Origin: Camarhynchus parvulus
Lineage: Eukaryota; Chordata; Aves; Passeriformes; Thraupidae
Assembly (NCBI RefSeq): GCF_901933205.1
Contig: NC_044571.1
Location: 75,889,689 to 75,953,688 of the forward strand
DNA: 64,000 nt
Direction: 5' to 3'
Part shown: positions 23,262-37,085 of the stretch, one piece after another
Layout of the letters: every line of letters starts with the position of its first letter
How positions within the stretch are numbered: the stretch's first letter is position 1
Notes under the pieces: model-generated
The model's input: only the letters and a program-made list of their open reading frames with translations
Databases searched by the model: none
Told to the model about the DNA's origin: nothing
Translations under genes and position numbers: made by a program

Positions 23262-25619
23262 AAATTCATATACATGGACGTACAGATAGAGCTGTGAAAT
23301 AAAACTAGCACTAGTCCTGTTTGTATAAAACCAGATTGTGCTATGACACTCAGTGTAATATTAAAATGCTGCTAAGAAATCTTCCCAATAATGGAGGCAT
23401 TGATTTGCTGTGGCCCTTTTAAGATGTTGCCCTAGGCTGCTATTGGGAAGCTGCTTTGCAGGCTGCCAGATATGTCTTTTTGTTGTGTAACACCAAGGGT
23501 GGCTTAGGACATGAGGCCATCTGAAATACTGGTTAGTCTGGGAGAAGCCAAACCCGACATGAGTCACACTCACACTGCATCTTGGTGCAGTGTGGGGGTG
23601 GGACACAGGCACACACTATCTCCTCCTCTCTGCCTAGCTCTTCGCAGCCCATAAACAACCAACCTTTCTCCAGATTTAAGCTTGGGGATGAACTAGCACT
23701 CAGGTAGCATGAACAATCAGGAGATAACAGGCACAAAAATCCAGATACCAAAAAGATAGTATAAATGTACTTTGTGTTTTCTAAATTTGATATAATATTT
23801 TTCCTTTGTGCTTAATCTTCCATCTGGAGTAACTAAAACTTTTATAGTGGAGCTGGTTAGGTTGGATTGGAATAATTATTTAGGTAGTATTGAAAACTCT
23901 GCCTTGAAAGCTTGAGTCTAGAGACTAGGAAGGTGTAATATTAAAACTCCACCAGTAGTAAATATTGAACATGCTTCTGCAATATATTGATTTCCCTTGA
24001 TATGCTCACAAGGTGATATGATATTGAAAATACAGCCAATTGTGCCTTACTGATGGCCAGATTATCTTTGTGGAGGTTAAATCATGTCCCAGGCACACAG
24101 ACGTATGATCTGGCTGACTGATTGAAACTGTAATCCAGATTCACTGGGCAGAATGTCTGAGCCTATGTATTTTATTAGACTCTTAAACTACATCTATAGG
24201 AAACAAGTGGGCTTAGAGGGAATATGTTTAGGCAGTGACCTGCTGATGGTCTGTACACTTTAACTGGCGTTACAGTCCTGAGACTCTTCCCCAATGTCAA
24301 ATTAATAAAGCTACCTGCCCTAGATGAAAGGGGAGTTTAGCTATGTGGTTGCAAGTTGTAGTGTGTCACTTGTTTTTGGAGCCAGACAATTGTCTCTGAT
24401 CCATTTTATTTACTAACAACTATAGCCAAATTGATCTATGCAGAGCCAGCTTAGCTTCTGAACACCCGGTGTCCCAGTTGCACTGGACACATCAGGAATT
24501 AGGATGCAGATATCTCAAATTTTCTCGTTTTAGGTTTGGCAACACAATTTCTCATTTACTTTTGGAATTCCAACGCTTAAGTTACTTGTATGAAGGAGAA
24601 ATGCCTACAAGTGAACAAAGTTTTATCTACAGGAAGGTGTTCAGTTTGGCCCAAGATATGCCACAGGTGCCTATGTATTGGTGATCATCATGCTTGCATG
24701 TTATATGTCCTTTTATAGCCAAATTTGGCCATCTCAGCTTGAGATTTTTTTTTTTTTTTGACAAAGCACAATATGCCAAGAGGGAAAGTGAAGAAGTCAG
24801 TAGACCACTTCTGAGTCTGCCTCTAATGGCATGTGTGTCACCTAACTTCTACACAATGCTTATGGCTGAGCTCATCTGTAACCTTTCTTTCAAGTCATTA
24901 GAAACAAATAAATATTTTTAAGAACCAATTCATCTTACCTATTTCCCATATATAGGAACAGGTGGATCATACCTTAAAATTGCCTGTTTCTCTCCAGTTG
25001 TTATAAAGGAAGCACTTGGCAATATTCTCATACATAATTTCTTCACATTTACAGGAGATGTACATAGCTTCTAATTCTTCAGTCTACAATGGTGCCGTAT
25101 AATTATTTGTTGCATTTTCTTCACCCTTTCTGATTAAATCCATACGCAGCAGAAGCAGTCTATCAAGGCATAGCTCTTGCTCATGTGCAGTTGTCCCCAT
25201 GGTGGTCAGGCAGTGAAGGGGAGGAGGGCAGACCTCAGTGGGGTGTAGGTGACATGTGGTGGCCCAGGGAAGGGGGGCAGCTTGGGGGCCCTCCTCAGCA
25301 CACAGCAAATACAGTGGCCATGGACCTGGTGGGACCTGGGCTCTGCTACAGCTGCAGATTTACAGCGTGGTAAATCTCCGGCTTCTCAGCTGCCAAAGGA
25401 AACATGAGCGGCCACAGGAGTCGCGTTCTTTATAGGAAATGAATAAGCACAAAAGAGCCATCTGATACCCCACAGGCTAATGTGTGAGCACTGTCTTATT
25501 AAGGACAAAAGAGATCTGAGGAATTGGCAGAGATGTCAAATTTAGTACTCTGGCTTTTTAAAATATGTTAATAACTCCATCTTCTCTAACCCTTCAGATT
25601 TTTTCTTCTCCAGAAGAAA

Positions 25620-25637
25620 CAAAAAAAAAAAAAAAAA
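25620..25637. repeat. Poly-A run
   Basis: An uninterrupted A run of about 17 bases with no attributable retroposon body to its left. Confidence 0.8.
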
Positions 25638-27381
25638 CCCTCCAGTAACTTTTAGATTCATTTGGTTTAATATATCTTGCATTTTATTGTACCAGAAGGG
25701 TTTTAAAATGCTGAATTAATTATGGGCCAGATGTTGTATGCGGGGCCAAGCTAAATTGATAGGACTGTTCAGGGCTGCCACAAAGTTGTGTGTTTGTTGT
25801 CAGCTCTCAGGAGAAGGGTAACGTAGCTGACAGCTATGTATCACTGAACAAGAATTTTGACTTAGAAAATCTGTATGATTCTGAGAGTTATATTGTCTTT
25901 TAAAGTGTTTTCTGCAAAATTTCTAGAAAGGATTTATACTTTGGTATTCAGAAACTGAACTAAGCATTGTCATTGGATTATTGGATTCACCTCAATTTGC
26001 TGCAATGTGCTCTGTGAATTTATTGCTCTTTTTGGGTGCCATTTAAATGCTTTTGTGCTTGGTTAATAAATCATACCTGAGATTTAAAAATCTTCCCAAA
26101 ATATGTGGACACATAATTTCCATTAAATGAGTGGGAACTTTGGATCCTGTCCCTAACTTGGACTATTATAATGTTGTACGAATAATTATTCATCTCAGGA
26201 TATTGAATACTTTATTTCACCTTCTTTCCTTTCAAATTTAAGAAGAAAAATAGAATAAAATAAGCACTTCTGATAAGGATTTAATTGCAACATATTTGTT
26301 TTGAGTTTGGATTTTTATCAATAGCACAAAATCCAAATGAAAGTATTTTGCAGAGAATAGTCCCACTTTTCAGAATCATCTTGCTTCTACATTCAAAAGA
26401 AAAGTCTCCTCCCATGTTTTCCATATTCCTAGCTCCATGCAGCAAGCCACAAAACTCAAGTTTCTCCTTGGCTTCCCATTTTGCAGAAGGCCCCATGTAA
26501 GTGTGCAATGATATTTTTAGCAATGTATAATAATAGATACAGTTTAGTATATATACACTATAATACTTATTACTGTACTATATTACTATATCTTGATATA
26601 ATAATATAAGAATATTGAAAAGTAGCTTTCATAATGCTCCCCTCCATGTGGTACATATCCCCAGTGTTTAAAAAACCTGTAACAGATTCTGAGCTATCAG
26701 CATGCTGAATTAGTCGAGACATCTGACTCCTCAGATAGGGTCTGATCTATTTTATCTGACTGTTTTATAATCATACTTACACAAATTGGATGTAGTATCT
26801 CATGATAATCTCCTTCACTGAAACTTTAAATCAAGAGATTTTGTCTTGCATACAGTTTAATTTACCAGTGTTTGGTATGACAAAGAGGAAACTTGAAATG
26901 TGTTTTGGTGAAGCTGCTTGTTTCTGCAAATCCTACTAGCCAACAAAGGCCACTTGAAAAGATAGATGAAAGAATTTTAGTATTTACTTATCTTGGAAAA
27001 ACTGAGCCCAGATGACAGGACCTCAGAAAATAGAGCTGTTAGGTATTCTGCAGGAAGATGGTACTGACTTTCTTCATGCTGTGCTGGTGTTGGGTTGAAA
27101 GGATATTTTTCTTTGTTGTGGGGTCTCTTTTCCTCCATTAATGGCAGATTCAGAACAAGTTAGAACTGATCTCAACGTTTTTTTATATTGGATGAGGAAT
27201 GGAAATGAGCCACTCTCAAAACAATTTCATCACAATTTTCTGTATGATATTCAGGCAAAGCTTATCCTGATAATGTTCTCATCATTTGGATTACTATAAT
27301 GCAAACTATGGAGACTTACAAGCTGTCTGGAGAGGAACTTTTCACAAGGCTATGCAGCCATAGGCAGCCATAAGAAAAAAA

Positions 27382-27645
27382 GAAATGGCCTTAAGCTGAA
27401 GGAGTGCAATGTTTAGATTAAACATTAGGAAAAATATTCTCTACTGTGATGGTGGTGAGGCACTTGCAGGGGTTGTCCAGAGCAGTTGTGGACTCCCCAT
27501 CCCTGGAAGTATCAAATGCCACTTGGGATGGGGCTCTGAGTAACCTGGTCTAGTGGAAGGTTTCTTGCCCGTGGCAGGAGGTTTGGAGCTAGGTGGTCTT
27601 TAAGGCTCCTTCCAATCCAAACTATTATGATTCTTTGATTCTCCG
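27382..27645 (+). mobile_element. CR1 3' end, 5'-truncated
   Basis: It begins around GGCCTTAAGCTGAAGGAGTG and passes through CTCCCCATCCCTGGAAGTAT. It ends with CTCCTTCCAATCCAAACTAT and the ATTATGATTCTTTGATTC tail typical of CR1. This is the usual 5'-truncated avian copy with an intact 3' end. Confidence 0.85.
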
Positions 27646-30600
27646 ATATTTGTACAGAATCTCTCAAATGACATGTACCCCACAGCATTCTTAGGTGAAA
27701 GAAGAGATGAGGCTGACTCTGCTACAAGTGCTGATAAAAAGTAAAACAAAACTAGGGACAATATGCTCTCTCCAACTCATATGCACAAAGGACAGTTGCA
27801 TTGGACCTAGATGGTCCGTAAAGTAATACATTTAGACCACAGCTGTGCTGGAGACAGTTCAGGAGATCTTGCTGTTCAGATTACCATGTGTACCCAAATG
27901 GCTTTTGGCAAGCTTTGCACCTTGCTGCAGGATCTCCTGGAAGTGGTAATGCCATAGTTAGCTGAGTTTGAAACTCCTTTCCCTTTCCTCTTCTCCTTTG
28001 CAGCCTGCCAAATCTTGGATCCAGAAGCTGCTGGCTCTGCAACCATTTTCCATAGATATTGATACGGCAGTGGATTTAATGACACAAACAGAGAAAAAAA
28101 AATTAAAAATAGGCCTAAACTGAGAAGAAAAGAGGAATATTTTAGTATTTTAGCTGCAATCATAAATCCTGGAGGTATTAATCTGTGTAGCCAGCATTTA
28201 TGTATCTGTGTAGCCACTGTGCAGTGCCGGGAGCAGTTTCATTGTTGGAAACGGTCCCTGTGTAGTGTTTATTGTTATAGTGCCATTTCCTCTCCTTTCC
28301 CATCATGTACTCATGACCAGAAGAGCATAAAAAATCTACCAGATCCCTGAAAACAGGAAAGGTGGGTGAGTGCTGAGAGCATACAGGGGGTCTCCCTTTT
28401 GCAAGTATGCATTTTCTAACCAATTATTTCTTCTTTGAATGTCCCCTATGCAACAGCCCTTGAGGATAGCCTGGAAAACACTTGTTTTACTTCCAATGCT
28501 GTCCATGACAAGGCTCTTGAGTCAGAGCCCTGAGGTGTCTCAGGTCCCAGCCCTGGGTGTTCATTAACTTGTTTTGGGGTTGAGAATTTCAGGTGAGCCA
28601 TGGGGATGCAAATCTCCAAAGCAGGGCACAATGGACAGATCAGGTCTGTGACACCTTAAGTGACTCAGTCGTTTGACTCAGGAATCTTAAGGGGTTTTTT
28701 TTAACCTAAATGACCCTGTGATTTTAACATGAACTATCAGAGTTTGTGAACAAGGGACCTAATAGGGGTTCAATGGCACCGACACTGGACCATGTGGTTG
28801 GACCATTGCAAAAGCAGGAGACAGACTCAGGACACAGATATTCATTTATAGTAGAATGTAACCTCAGCAGGGTTGGAGAAGTATTTTATATTCCTCTTCT
28901 CTGTCCTAATTCACTGACATAATGAGGCAGCACAACTGCTATGACTATTGATCTATCTATCTGTCTTAGAGTGACTAGAAGCCAGGGCTAATGATTTAGT
29001 TCTCCAAAGGGTATTAGCCTCTGGAAGATTCAGAATGACATGCTTGTACCTTAAGAGGATACATAAGGTAAGGACACATGTCCAGTACCTAGCCCATATC
29101 CAAAATTTGGTTCTCACCCATGAACAGAAATGCTACCACCTTGAGTTAACAGACTACCTGGGCATCAGTCATTGGTTCGAGGCATTTAAGACTCCAAATC
29201 TACTTGTCCCTGAGTGCTCTGAAAAATGAGGTACCCACAGAGTACACATAACAAATGCAGCTAATGGGGAACACACATTTCAGAGCAAGGTAAGGGGTGG
29301 AGGAGCTGGCCCTGGTAGGCTATTGTGGAGGGGTCTAATCCTCACACAGTGAGTTTGCCATAATGGTTTGCTCTTACCAGTAGAACCCTTTCTGTCAAGT
29401 TTACCTTTTTTCAAAATCAAAGTATGGGGATCTAATAACGTGTGTCTTTTCATATTGACTGAGTGTGTGAATACAAAATATGATTTGGTATTTACTGTGG
29501 AGCTTGTCTCCAAAGCTGAGGACAGAAGCTTTCTCCTACAGTTCTCCTGTTTGACCTCAGCCCTGCTTTTCTTACTCTGGCACTAGGTCCCCAGAAACCT
29601 GGCAAGGGAAGTTTTCAGAGGGGAGGCTGGGTGATCCTGCTCTAAGCACTGCATTGGGTGTGAATGGCAATGAGACTAAGAAGGTAAACACAGAAGGGAA
29701 TTGAAAACTTTTTTTTTGGTTGTGAAGATTTAACATAGGATTCATTGCTTTAAGCACTGCCTTGTCAGATCATTGCCCTTTGACAGGGCTTTAATAACTG
29801 GAATAAAACAACTGTCAGGATTGCCTCTCCAGCTCTTTGTAATAGAGTAAGCATAAATGCTAGAAATCAATTGCACTTGGATAGGAAACTTGTAAAGGAC
29901 AACTTTCTTTCTAGAAAGTAATATTTCTGGGAAGTGTGGCTTTTGTGGGAGATAAAGAATAGTTAAAACATTTGGAGGGAAAAAAAAGAAGGAAAAGTTC
30001 ACCTTTTTCTATCAGTTAACACCAAGCATTCAGCCAAAGGAAAAAAGGTATGGATTAAGCAGAAGACTGCCAAAGTTAGTTAAAGCTTATCATTCACATA
30101 TTGCCTAGAAAATGTAATTCATTCCTATCCTAATTATTTCAAATTTGCCCTGTCTGGCATTCAGTGACAAGTCATTAGCAAGATAGACAAGCTGCTATTG
30201 CAGTGCAGTCTGAACTCTTCTGGAAAAACATGCAAAATATTGAAAGGCACAGAAAAAACTGAGCAACATGTTCCTATTTCCCCAGGCTTACCAGAGAGCA
30301 AAGGTACAGGATAGGAAGCAAAGATTGCCTGAGTCCATTTCAAAATGTGTTGGAAAAAATAAGGTGAAAAATTCTGTGCAATTCTTCTGTCACACTGAGG
30401 CCAGGAGTTGATGAGAGGATGTTGTATAATTTCATTTAAACTCTACTGGGAGTTCAGGCAGAGGAGACCAAATGGTCTAGCTACGGTTCCACCACAGGAT
30501 TTAAGGATGACTGTTGCTGTTCATTCAACATGCAAAGACTCAGCTGTTGTGCCTTTACTGAGTCCTATTGTCACAAACTGAACCCACCAAAGGTGTGCTG

Positions 30601-33504
30601 TCAATTTGTACAACATCCACTGTCCTTCATGCCCCTGTACTGCAGAGTGTTTCTGTATGTGCAGTCTGGCCAATCCATGTTCTTTACAACAGGAGATGCT
30701 ATTTAGCAGCAGTTTTCTGTGATGTGGAGCTGGCTACAGTCTGAAGGTTTGTCTGACAAATTTTTGCTGCCCTGTCTACTCACTTACTCTCGGATGCTTA
30801 ATATGTGGAAACTGCCATCAAATTTGGGGTTGAGGGGCCTCTCATCTGACATGTGCATCAGCTGTCTGGGAGAATACAGCTCACAAGAGTATTACTACAG
30901 CACTTGATATTTGACAGGACCTTGAATAACAGGCTAATAGAGCTGTGTGCTTATTTATACCAGCAACAGCACAGTAGTCAGTGCAGGTGAAATTGGGAAG
31001 TCACATGCCGTGATAATGATAAGCTGTCCATGTTTCACACGAGTATGAGAAAGTGGTGATGACAGCTGTGTGGCACTTTGAAGCCAGATGCCTCCTGTAT
31101 TCCAGATACAGTGCCCTTTAATCTCCTAAGAGCCATGCTGGATCTTGTTGTGCTCTGCATGACTTCATGTCTTGCTGTGAAACTCCAAGACAGCCTCCTG
31201 CCGAGGTTCTCTGAGCAGAATTGGTCTGCAGGCTTCAGAGCTGCATTGTGAGCACATACAGACAGGTCAGTCTATTTTCTAGCACGGTGAGCGTGGAAAA
31301 GAACCTTAATTTTCTTTCTACTGGTGATCAGGCCAAATTGCCTGGCAGCATTACTGAAGTATTAATTAATGTGCTGTACATCTTCTTCTGGATGCACAAT
31401 GACTGCTTGGCTTTTGACAAAGAGCAGGTTCCTAGTACAGAGGCTCTGGGGCAGCAGGAGGGAAAGTAGCTCTCAAGATGTTATTGTTATTTCACCTTCT
31501 CTTGGTTCTTCTGCACTGCAAGAAAGTTCTTTTTGTAATTATGGATGATTTGCAAATATTAGTTATTTTAGAGTGACTCAACCATGGACAAACATAAATA
31601 TGCAAAAAGGCATTTTAAGCCATGTCTCCAGAAATCTTTACATGTAATAACCTTGAGTATGATGTTTCAAGCAATCATTCTGAGACTTATTAAGGCCAGA
31701 AGCATAAGCCTTAGCTAAGTGCAGATTTAGACCACTCTGTATGTGACTAGCTATTTTCCTGAGAACTTTCTGACCTGTGTGACAGAAGCTTTCTTTTTTA
31801 AATAACCTTATGAATGTTTGCTGGCATGGCAAAGCAAAAGAACAAGATACAATAGCCTCTTGGTATAAATCTCTGTTAATGAGATCAGGACTAGAAACCT
31901 CATTGTTCAACTCACATTCTGTCTGAACACAATCTGCTTCTCAAATTATAAATCAGGGGCAAGACACTGTACCATTGTGTAACCCTACACTCTGGCTCTG
32001 GAATGTTTCCTAGTCATAAGAGGATTGTCATCATTTCATTTACGAGAGAACTATCAAACAGGCCTGGGCCATATTTGGTCCACAACCCCCCCTCGAAAGA
32101 AGACAAATACCCCCGCTTGCAGCAGGGTACTTTTGCAGCAACAGCACAGAAGCATGCATTATAGTGTGCCACATCCTGGAGTCTAAAAACAAACAAAAAA
32201 AAGCACTGTCAGAAGCAGTGCTCATTACTAAGAAAACTAATTTGTTTATGCATACCCTATATATCTGTGTGCTTCTATAAAACAAGCACACATATGTGTA
32301 ATAAGATCATTGATTTGGAAGGTTTAGTTCTGTCTGCAAAGGCGCATTGTGTGCATGAAGCCTCTGCCATCCCAGGAGACCTTACAGCACATTCTGCTTC
32401 AGAAAGAAAGAACCATCCCCTCTGACAATCTCAGACAGACAGAGAGAAGGACTTAGTCACAGGGTGTGGATGGTACAGTCATTTGAAGAGCTCTGAAGGA
32501 CATAATTGCTTTCACATTTTCATCCAGCTTTCTAACAATCCAAGAAAGTGGGGAAAGACTTACTAATTTTTTTCTGGCTTAGAAGCTGTCTAGGAAATCC
32601 CAAGCTCACTCATTAGCTCCATCAAATGTAGGTTGTTAAACAATTAACTTAAATGCACAACCTGCCAGCCAAGTCACTTCTTGTCTTTGGTTGGACTCAC
32701 TCTACAGGAAGGGAAAGAAGTTCACCCTTATCACCCTGTGTTCTGTCTCTCTAGTTCTGCCTGCTGATAAGAACAATATCATGAAAGGTCTAGGTAAATA
32801 TCATCCTACCCCCATATCCCCACATAGCTCCGTTCTCCAAAGGGAGGCTGTGGGCATGTGCTGACTGGACAACACAGAAATCAGTGCTGCATTGTGAATA
32901 ACCACGAGAGAATAACACCAGCACTCTGACCGAACGACCTCTGAAGGCCGTGTTCCCCAGTGCCAAACCCTTTGCCTACAGCTGAGAACAGAGCTCAGAC
33001 CTCTTGAACAGATTGTCTAAGTTTTGCTTTCTATTAGACAGCTAAACTCAGAAATCAGAAAGGGAAATAATTTCCATGGGCAAGAAATTACCAAATATTT
33101 AAGTCAATCTGAAACAAAACACTTCACATAGCTTTTGACTAATCTTATTAAGCTAGTCTCAAAATCTTATTTTGAAGTGAAAAGTCAAACTTTTAAATAT
33201 AAACAGAAATACTTGAACTTTAGATTTTTTTTGTCTTTAATGAAAACTTTGAATATCAATTATTTCAGCAGCATTTCATTTTTTAGAAATATATGTTTTC
33301 ACTTTTTCAGTTTGCTTAATGGCACAACACTTGAATGATCATTGAATAACAGATAGTGGTCCATTCTACTGGCATTTTTGCCTAACTGCAGGATGGCACA
33401 ACCTTCAAGAGATTCAGCATCTTTTTGAGTCTTTTCATGGCACAAGTAAGAAGATCAAATAAAAACATTACTGAAAATTGAATAAAAAAGCATAGAAATC
33501 AACC

Positions 33505-33760
33505 TTTCCTTTTTCCTTTCCCCTTTCCTTTCCTTTCCTTTCCTTTCCTTTCCTTTCCTTTCCTTTCCTTTCCTTTCCTTTCCTTTCCTTTCCTTTCCTT
33601 TCCTTTCCTTTCCTTTCCTTTCCTTTCCCTTTCCTTTCCTTTCCTTTCCTTTCCTTTCCTTTCCTTTCCTTTCCTTTCCTTTCCTTTCCTTTCCTTTCCT
33701 TTCCTTTCCTTTCCTTTCCTTTCCTTTCCTTTCCTTTCCTTTCCTTTCCTTTCCTTTCCT
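33505..33760. repeat. (TTTCC)n pentanucleotide microsatellite
   Basis: A near-pure array of about 50 TTTCC units on the plus strand (GGAAA on the minus strand), with one extra C near 33630. It is followed by pyrimidine-rich sequence to about 33828. On the minus strand it yields long Lys-Gly-Lys-Glu-Arg open frames, which are artefacts. Array length is likely polymorphic and prone to assembly error. Confidence 0.97.
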
Positions 33761-36700
33761 CTTTTTTAAATTTTTCTTCCTCCTTTCCATTTTTCTTTCC
33801 TTCTTTTTGTCTTTTTGTTTTTGTTTCTCTGATGGAGCACAAACTACTGGATACAGACTAAACAACAATGTTAAACAATTGCTTCCTTCTCAAAAAAAGA
33901 ACAAAATTATTATATACAATAATAGAAATGTTATATGTAGATTCCTCTCACCCACAGACACTTCGGTCACCCTGGATCACTGCTACCATTGTTGCTGGTT
34001 TGGGATTTATAGTCACTGTTGAAGGAATTGTGTGGCTATGATTTGAAATACAATTCCAAAAATATTGTGGAGTCATCTCTAGTTATAGGGGGTCAAATTC
34101 AGTTTGGGTGAATTCTCTCTAATAAAAGCAATGGTATTAGAGAAGAAATCCTTATGAGCCAGATGACTATGAATATTATGATAAAGATGAAAAAAAGGAT
34201 ATGAAACCCCCTGTCTACTTGATGGAGCAGATGTATATTTGGTGAGAAGTCTGGTCATTCCCACACACCACTGGCCATGTTTTAGGTGGCACTCTGCCCA
34301 CTCCTTTCTGGTTCCTTTTGTATTGTGCATTGTCATTCCTATTGTGTCTGCAGAATTTGACAGTATCAGTCAAGTTCTCCTCCCAGCAGGGGCTTTGCCG
34401 AAGATGCTGACACACAACTCAAGATTTGTGTGCTCTATACTGGCCTAACACCGGCAAATGCATATTTTGAGGTATCCCTTTGTCTCAAATGATTTGATGC
34501 ACCCTCCTAGCAGCCTGTGGTTCTATAGCATAGTAGTGTTCACTGCTGCAATTTTACACACACATTGGCTGCCCCAAAACACTGTCATAAGGGTTTCTTG
34601 TGCCTGTTTAACCTGAAAAACAGAGTGGTCAAAATGCTTGGAACATCATTTACAGGTGTCAGTAGTAGTTCTGCGAAGGCCTTCCCCCTTCACAGGGCTG
34701 CAGTTCTTTTAGCCTGTGAATCTGGTAGATGAAAAAATACTTTTTCCCCATTGAAAGCAAATTGACCGTGAGCAATGGCTAGAGGAGGAGGATCTCTGAC
34801 TTCTCCCAGTCCCTCTCTTCCCACCCATTACTGCTGCAGCTCATGCCACTGCCAAGAGCTTAGTGCTGATCAATGAGCATAGGCAAGGACCCAGCAGTTT
34901 AATGACCATGGCTGGAGGGAAGTTCCAGAAGAGAAAGGAGAACCAGAGCCTTGTTCAGAACTCCCAGGCCGCTGTGGCATCTTCAGCTGCAGCCCAGCCA
35001 GTCTGTGTCTCACTGTCCCTGTCAGTGCTGAGGACTCGTCATAGACCCCATGTGTGTCTGTAGCTGCGCCTATCCCTCACATCCACAGCACTGTCACGCC
35101 TGTCACTTCTGCCTCCAATGCCAATGGCAGGCCTCAGGTACATTGGCTCCTGCCATCATAGAGCCTAGATGCAGGTGCTGGAGTGGATGGTGGCTATGTG
35201 GTGCCCTCCCAGATACAGAGGTAGATAATTTTCTCCCTGGCAGCATTGGAGGCTGGTGATGGAGGAAAAGGTGAACCTTGGTAGGGTAGGGGTGCTTTCA
35301 CACCCTGTTAAGCCCTGATGGAGCATAAAATTTGTGTTAACATCAGCCCATTTCTTCTAACCCTGGTATTCTCCTGGACATGTCTGCACTCAGGAGGCTG
35401 TTTGTCAATGACATCCTCACGAGGCTCTGCTCTGGCTTTTCACAAGTGCTCAGAATCCAGCTGCTGCCTCTGGGCCCACTCTCATAGTGCACATTCCTGA
35501 TGCCCAAGGGTCACCCTGTTTAGATACCTAAACAAAAATTATACTTCACTGTTGTCATAAGAGCCAAAGTGACCTCAGAAACAAGGTTATTACCTTATTG
35601 AAGGTAATATTACCTTAGTTGAAGCCTGTAACGCTAAATCAAAAAACTAATTTGAAATTACTTTCCTGGAAATGTAAATGCAGGCATCTGCTTTTGAAAG
35701 AATGTCTTCAGGTAATTGAGGAAGTTGACTCATGGGCTTTACTTTTGCCACCTAAACTGCCACCCAGGAGTAGAAACCTGGTTAAGCTGCTGCTCTGGCT
35801 TGCTGACTAGCACTACCATGGCCTCTGGTATTTGGATTATTTGCTTTCCTCTCTCTTAATCTCTGTTGGGACACCTTCCCCCACTATTTAAATATGAAAT
35901 CCGTACCATACTGGAATGTCACAGGGGACTGCTGACAAACAGAGATGTAAGGGCTCAGTATTTCAGGGCAAACCAATTTTGAGTTCCAACTCAAAATGCC
36001 CCTTGTTAGTTTCATGCCTTTTGCTGGGAATTCTACATTTATTTGAGACCAAAGACCAAGTAAGTACTGACACACATCAAAATCCTTTAGGCATGTGGAC
36101 TTCAGCTATAGGTTCCCTTTTCTGGCAGAACTGTCAGAACAGATAGCAACAGTGGTCATAAGAAACCAAGTCTCTGCAATTTTGATGTTTAAATACAGTT
36201 TATCTTAATAGTCTCCAGACTGACATCAGCCCCTTTAAGCCAGATTTTTTCTCCAAAGATGTAGTAATGCCTAGCTAGAGGAGAAAGGTTATTTATTATT
36301 TATTATTCCAGTCTTCAAAATATTTTCTTGAAAGACTCAATCTTTCCCTAAACCTTCTTTGTAAAATTTAAGCTGCTATTTGCTATATGTAGTTCACCTT
36401 AGTCTTGGCTGACACAATGCACCAGCAGGTAGCTCTAAATCCTGAGAAACTGTCTATTGTTACAATGGGCACATGTTTTCCTCTTCTCTTTTTCTTGAAG
36501 GCTGGTTCCTTCCTAAGTAATGGCAGCACTTTTTAAAGACAATTACATGATGATCATGGTATGATGGGGAACAACAAAATTTTTAAAATACTTTTGCCAA
36601 ATGATCATTTAAGAGCTTCTTTTGGGAAGATGCATTCCATTTATAGAATACCAGTCTCTAAATGGGGGGAGATGTTCCTGTGGTTGCACTCTTGTGGCAC

Positions 36701-37004
36701 TGAGTCCACTCCTGAAGTTAGGCTCTCCTAGGCTTCCATACACTTTGTTTCCAAGACTAGCAGTAACACTGTGTGGGGATCAGGCACAGCTCTGGTGGAA
36801 GTACGGGAGTGCTTAACGCCCCAGACAAACCCTACAATTGTTACTGTGTAGGTATGAACAGAAAATGAGGCATCTGATACAGAGTTATAAATCAAGAGAT
36901 TTTGTAAATTCTTTTTATTGCTTCTTGCAGCTAATTGCAGCCTAGATTTGTTGACTGATTCTGTTTGTTTAACAAATAAAAAAGTGCCTGGGTCCTTTGT
37001 TTAG

Positions 37005-37085
37005 TGGCAAACACTGCGATGTCAGGTTGAACCCAATGATCTTCCAACTGAAATGGTTTTGTGATTTTATGATTTTATGAATGTT
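37005..37085 (+). mobile_element. Short CR1 3' tail
   Basis: CACTGCGATGTCAGGTTGAA, then ATGATCTTCCAAC and a terminal GATTTTATGATTTTATGA repeat. Only the last 80 bp or so of a CR1 copy are recognisable. Confidence 0.65.

Noticed and set aside
33455..33868. Long minus-strand frames of Lys-Gly-Lys-Glu-Arg repeats
   Set aside because: They are translations of the (GGAAA)n microsatellite; period 5 keeps several frames open. There is no independent coding evidence.
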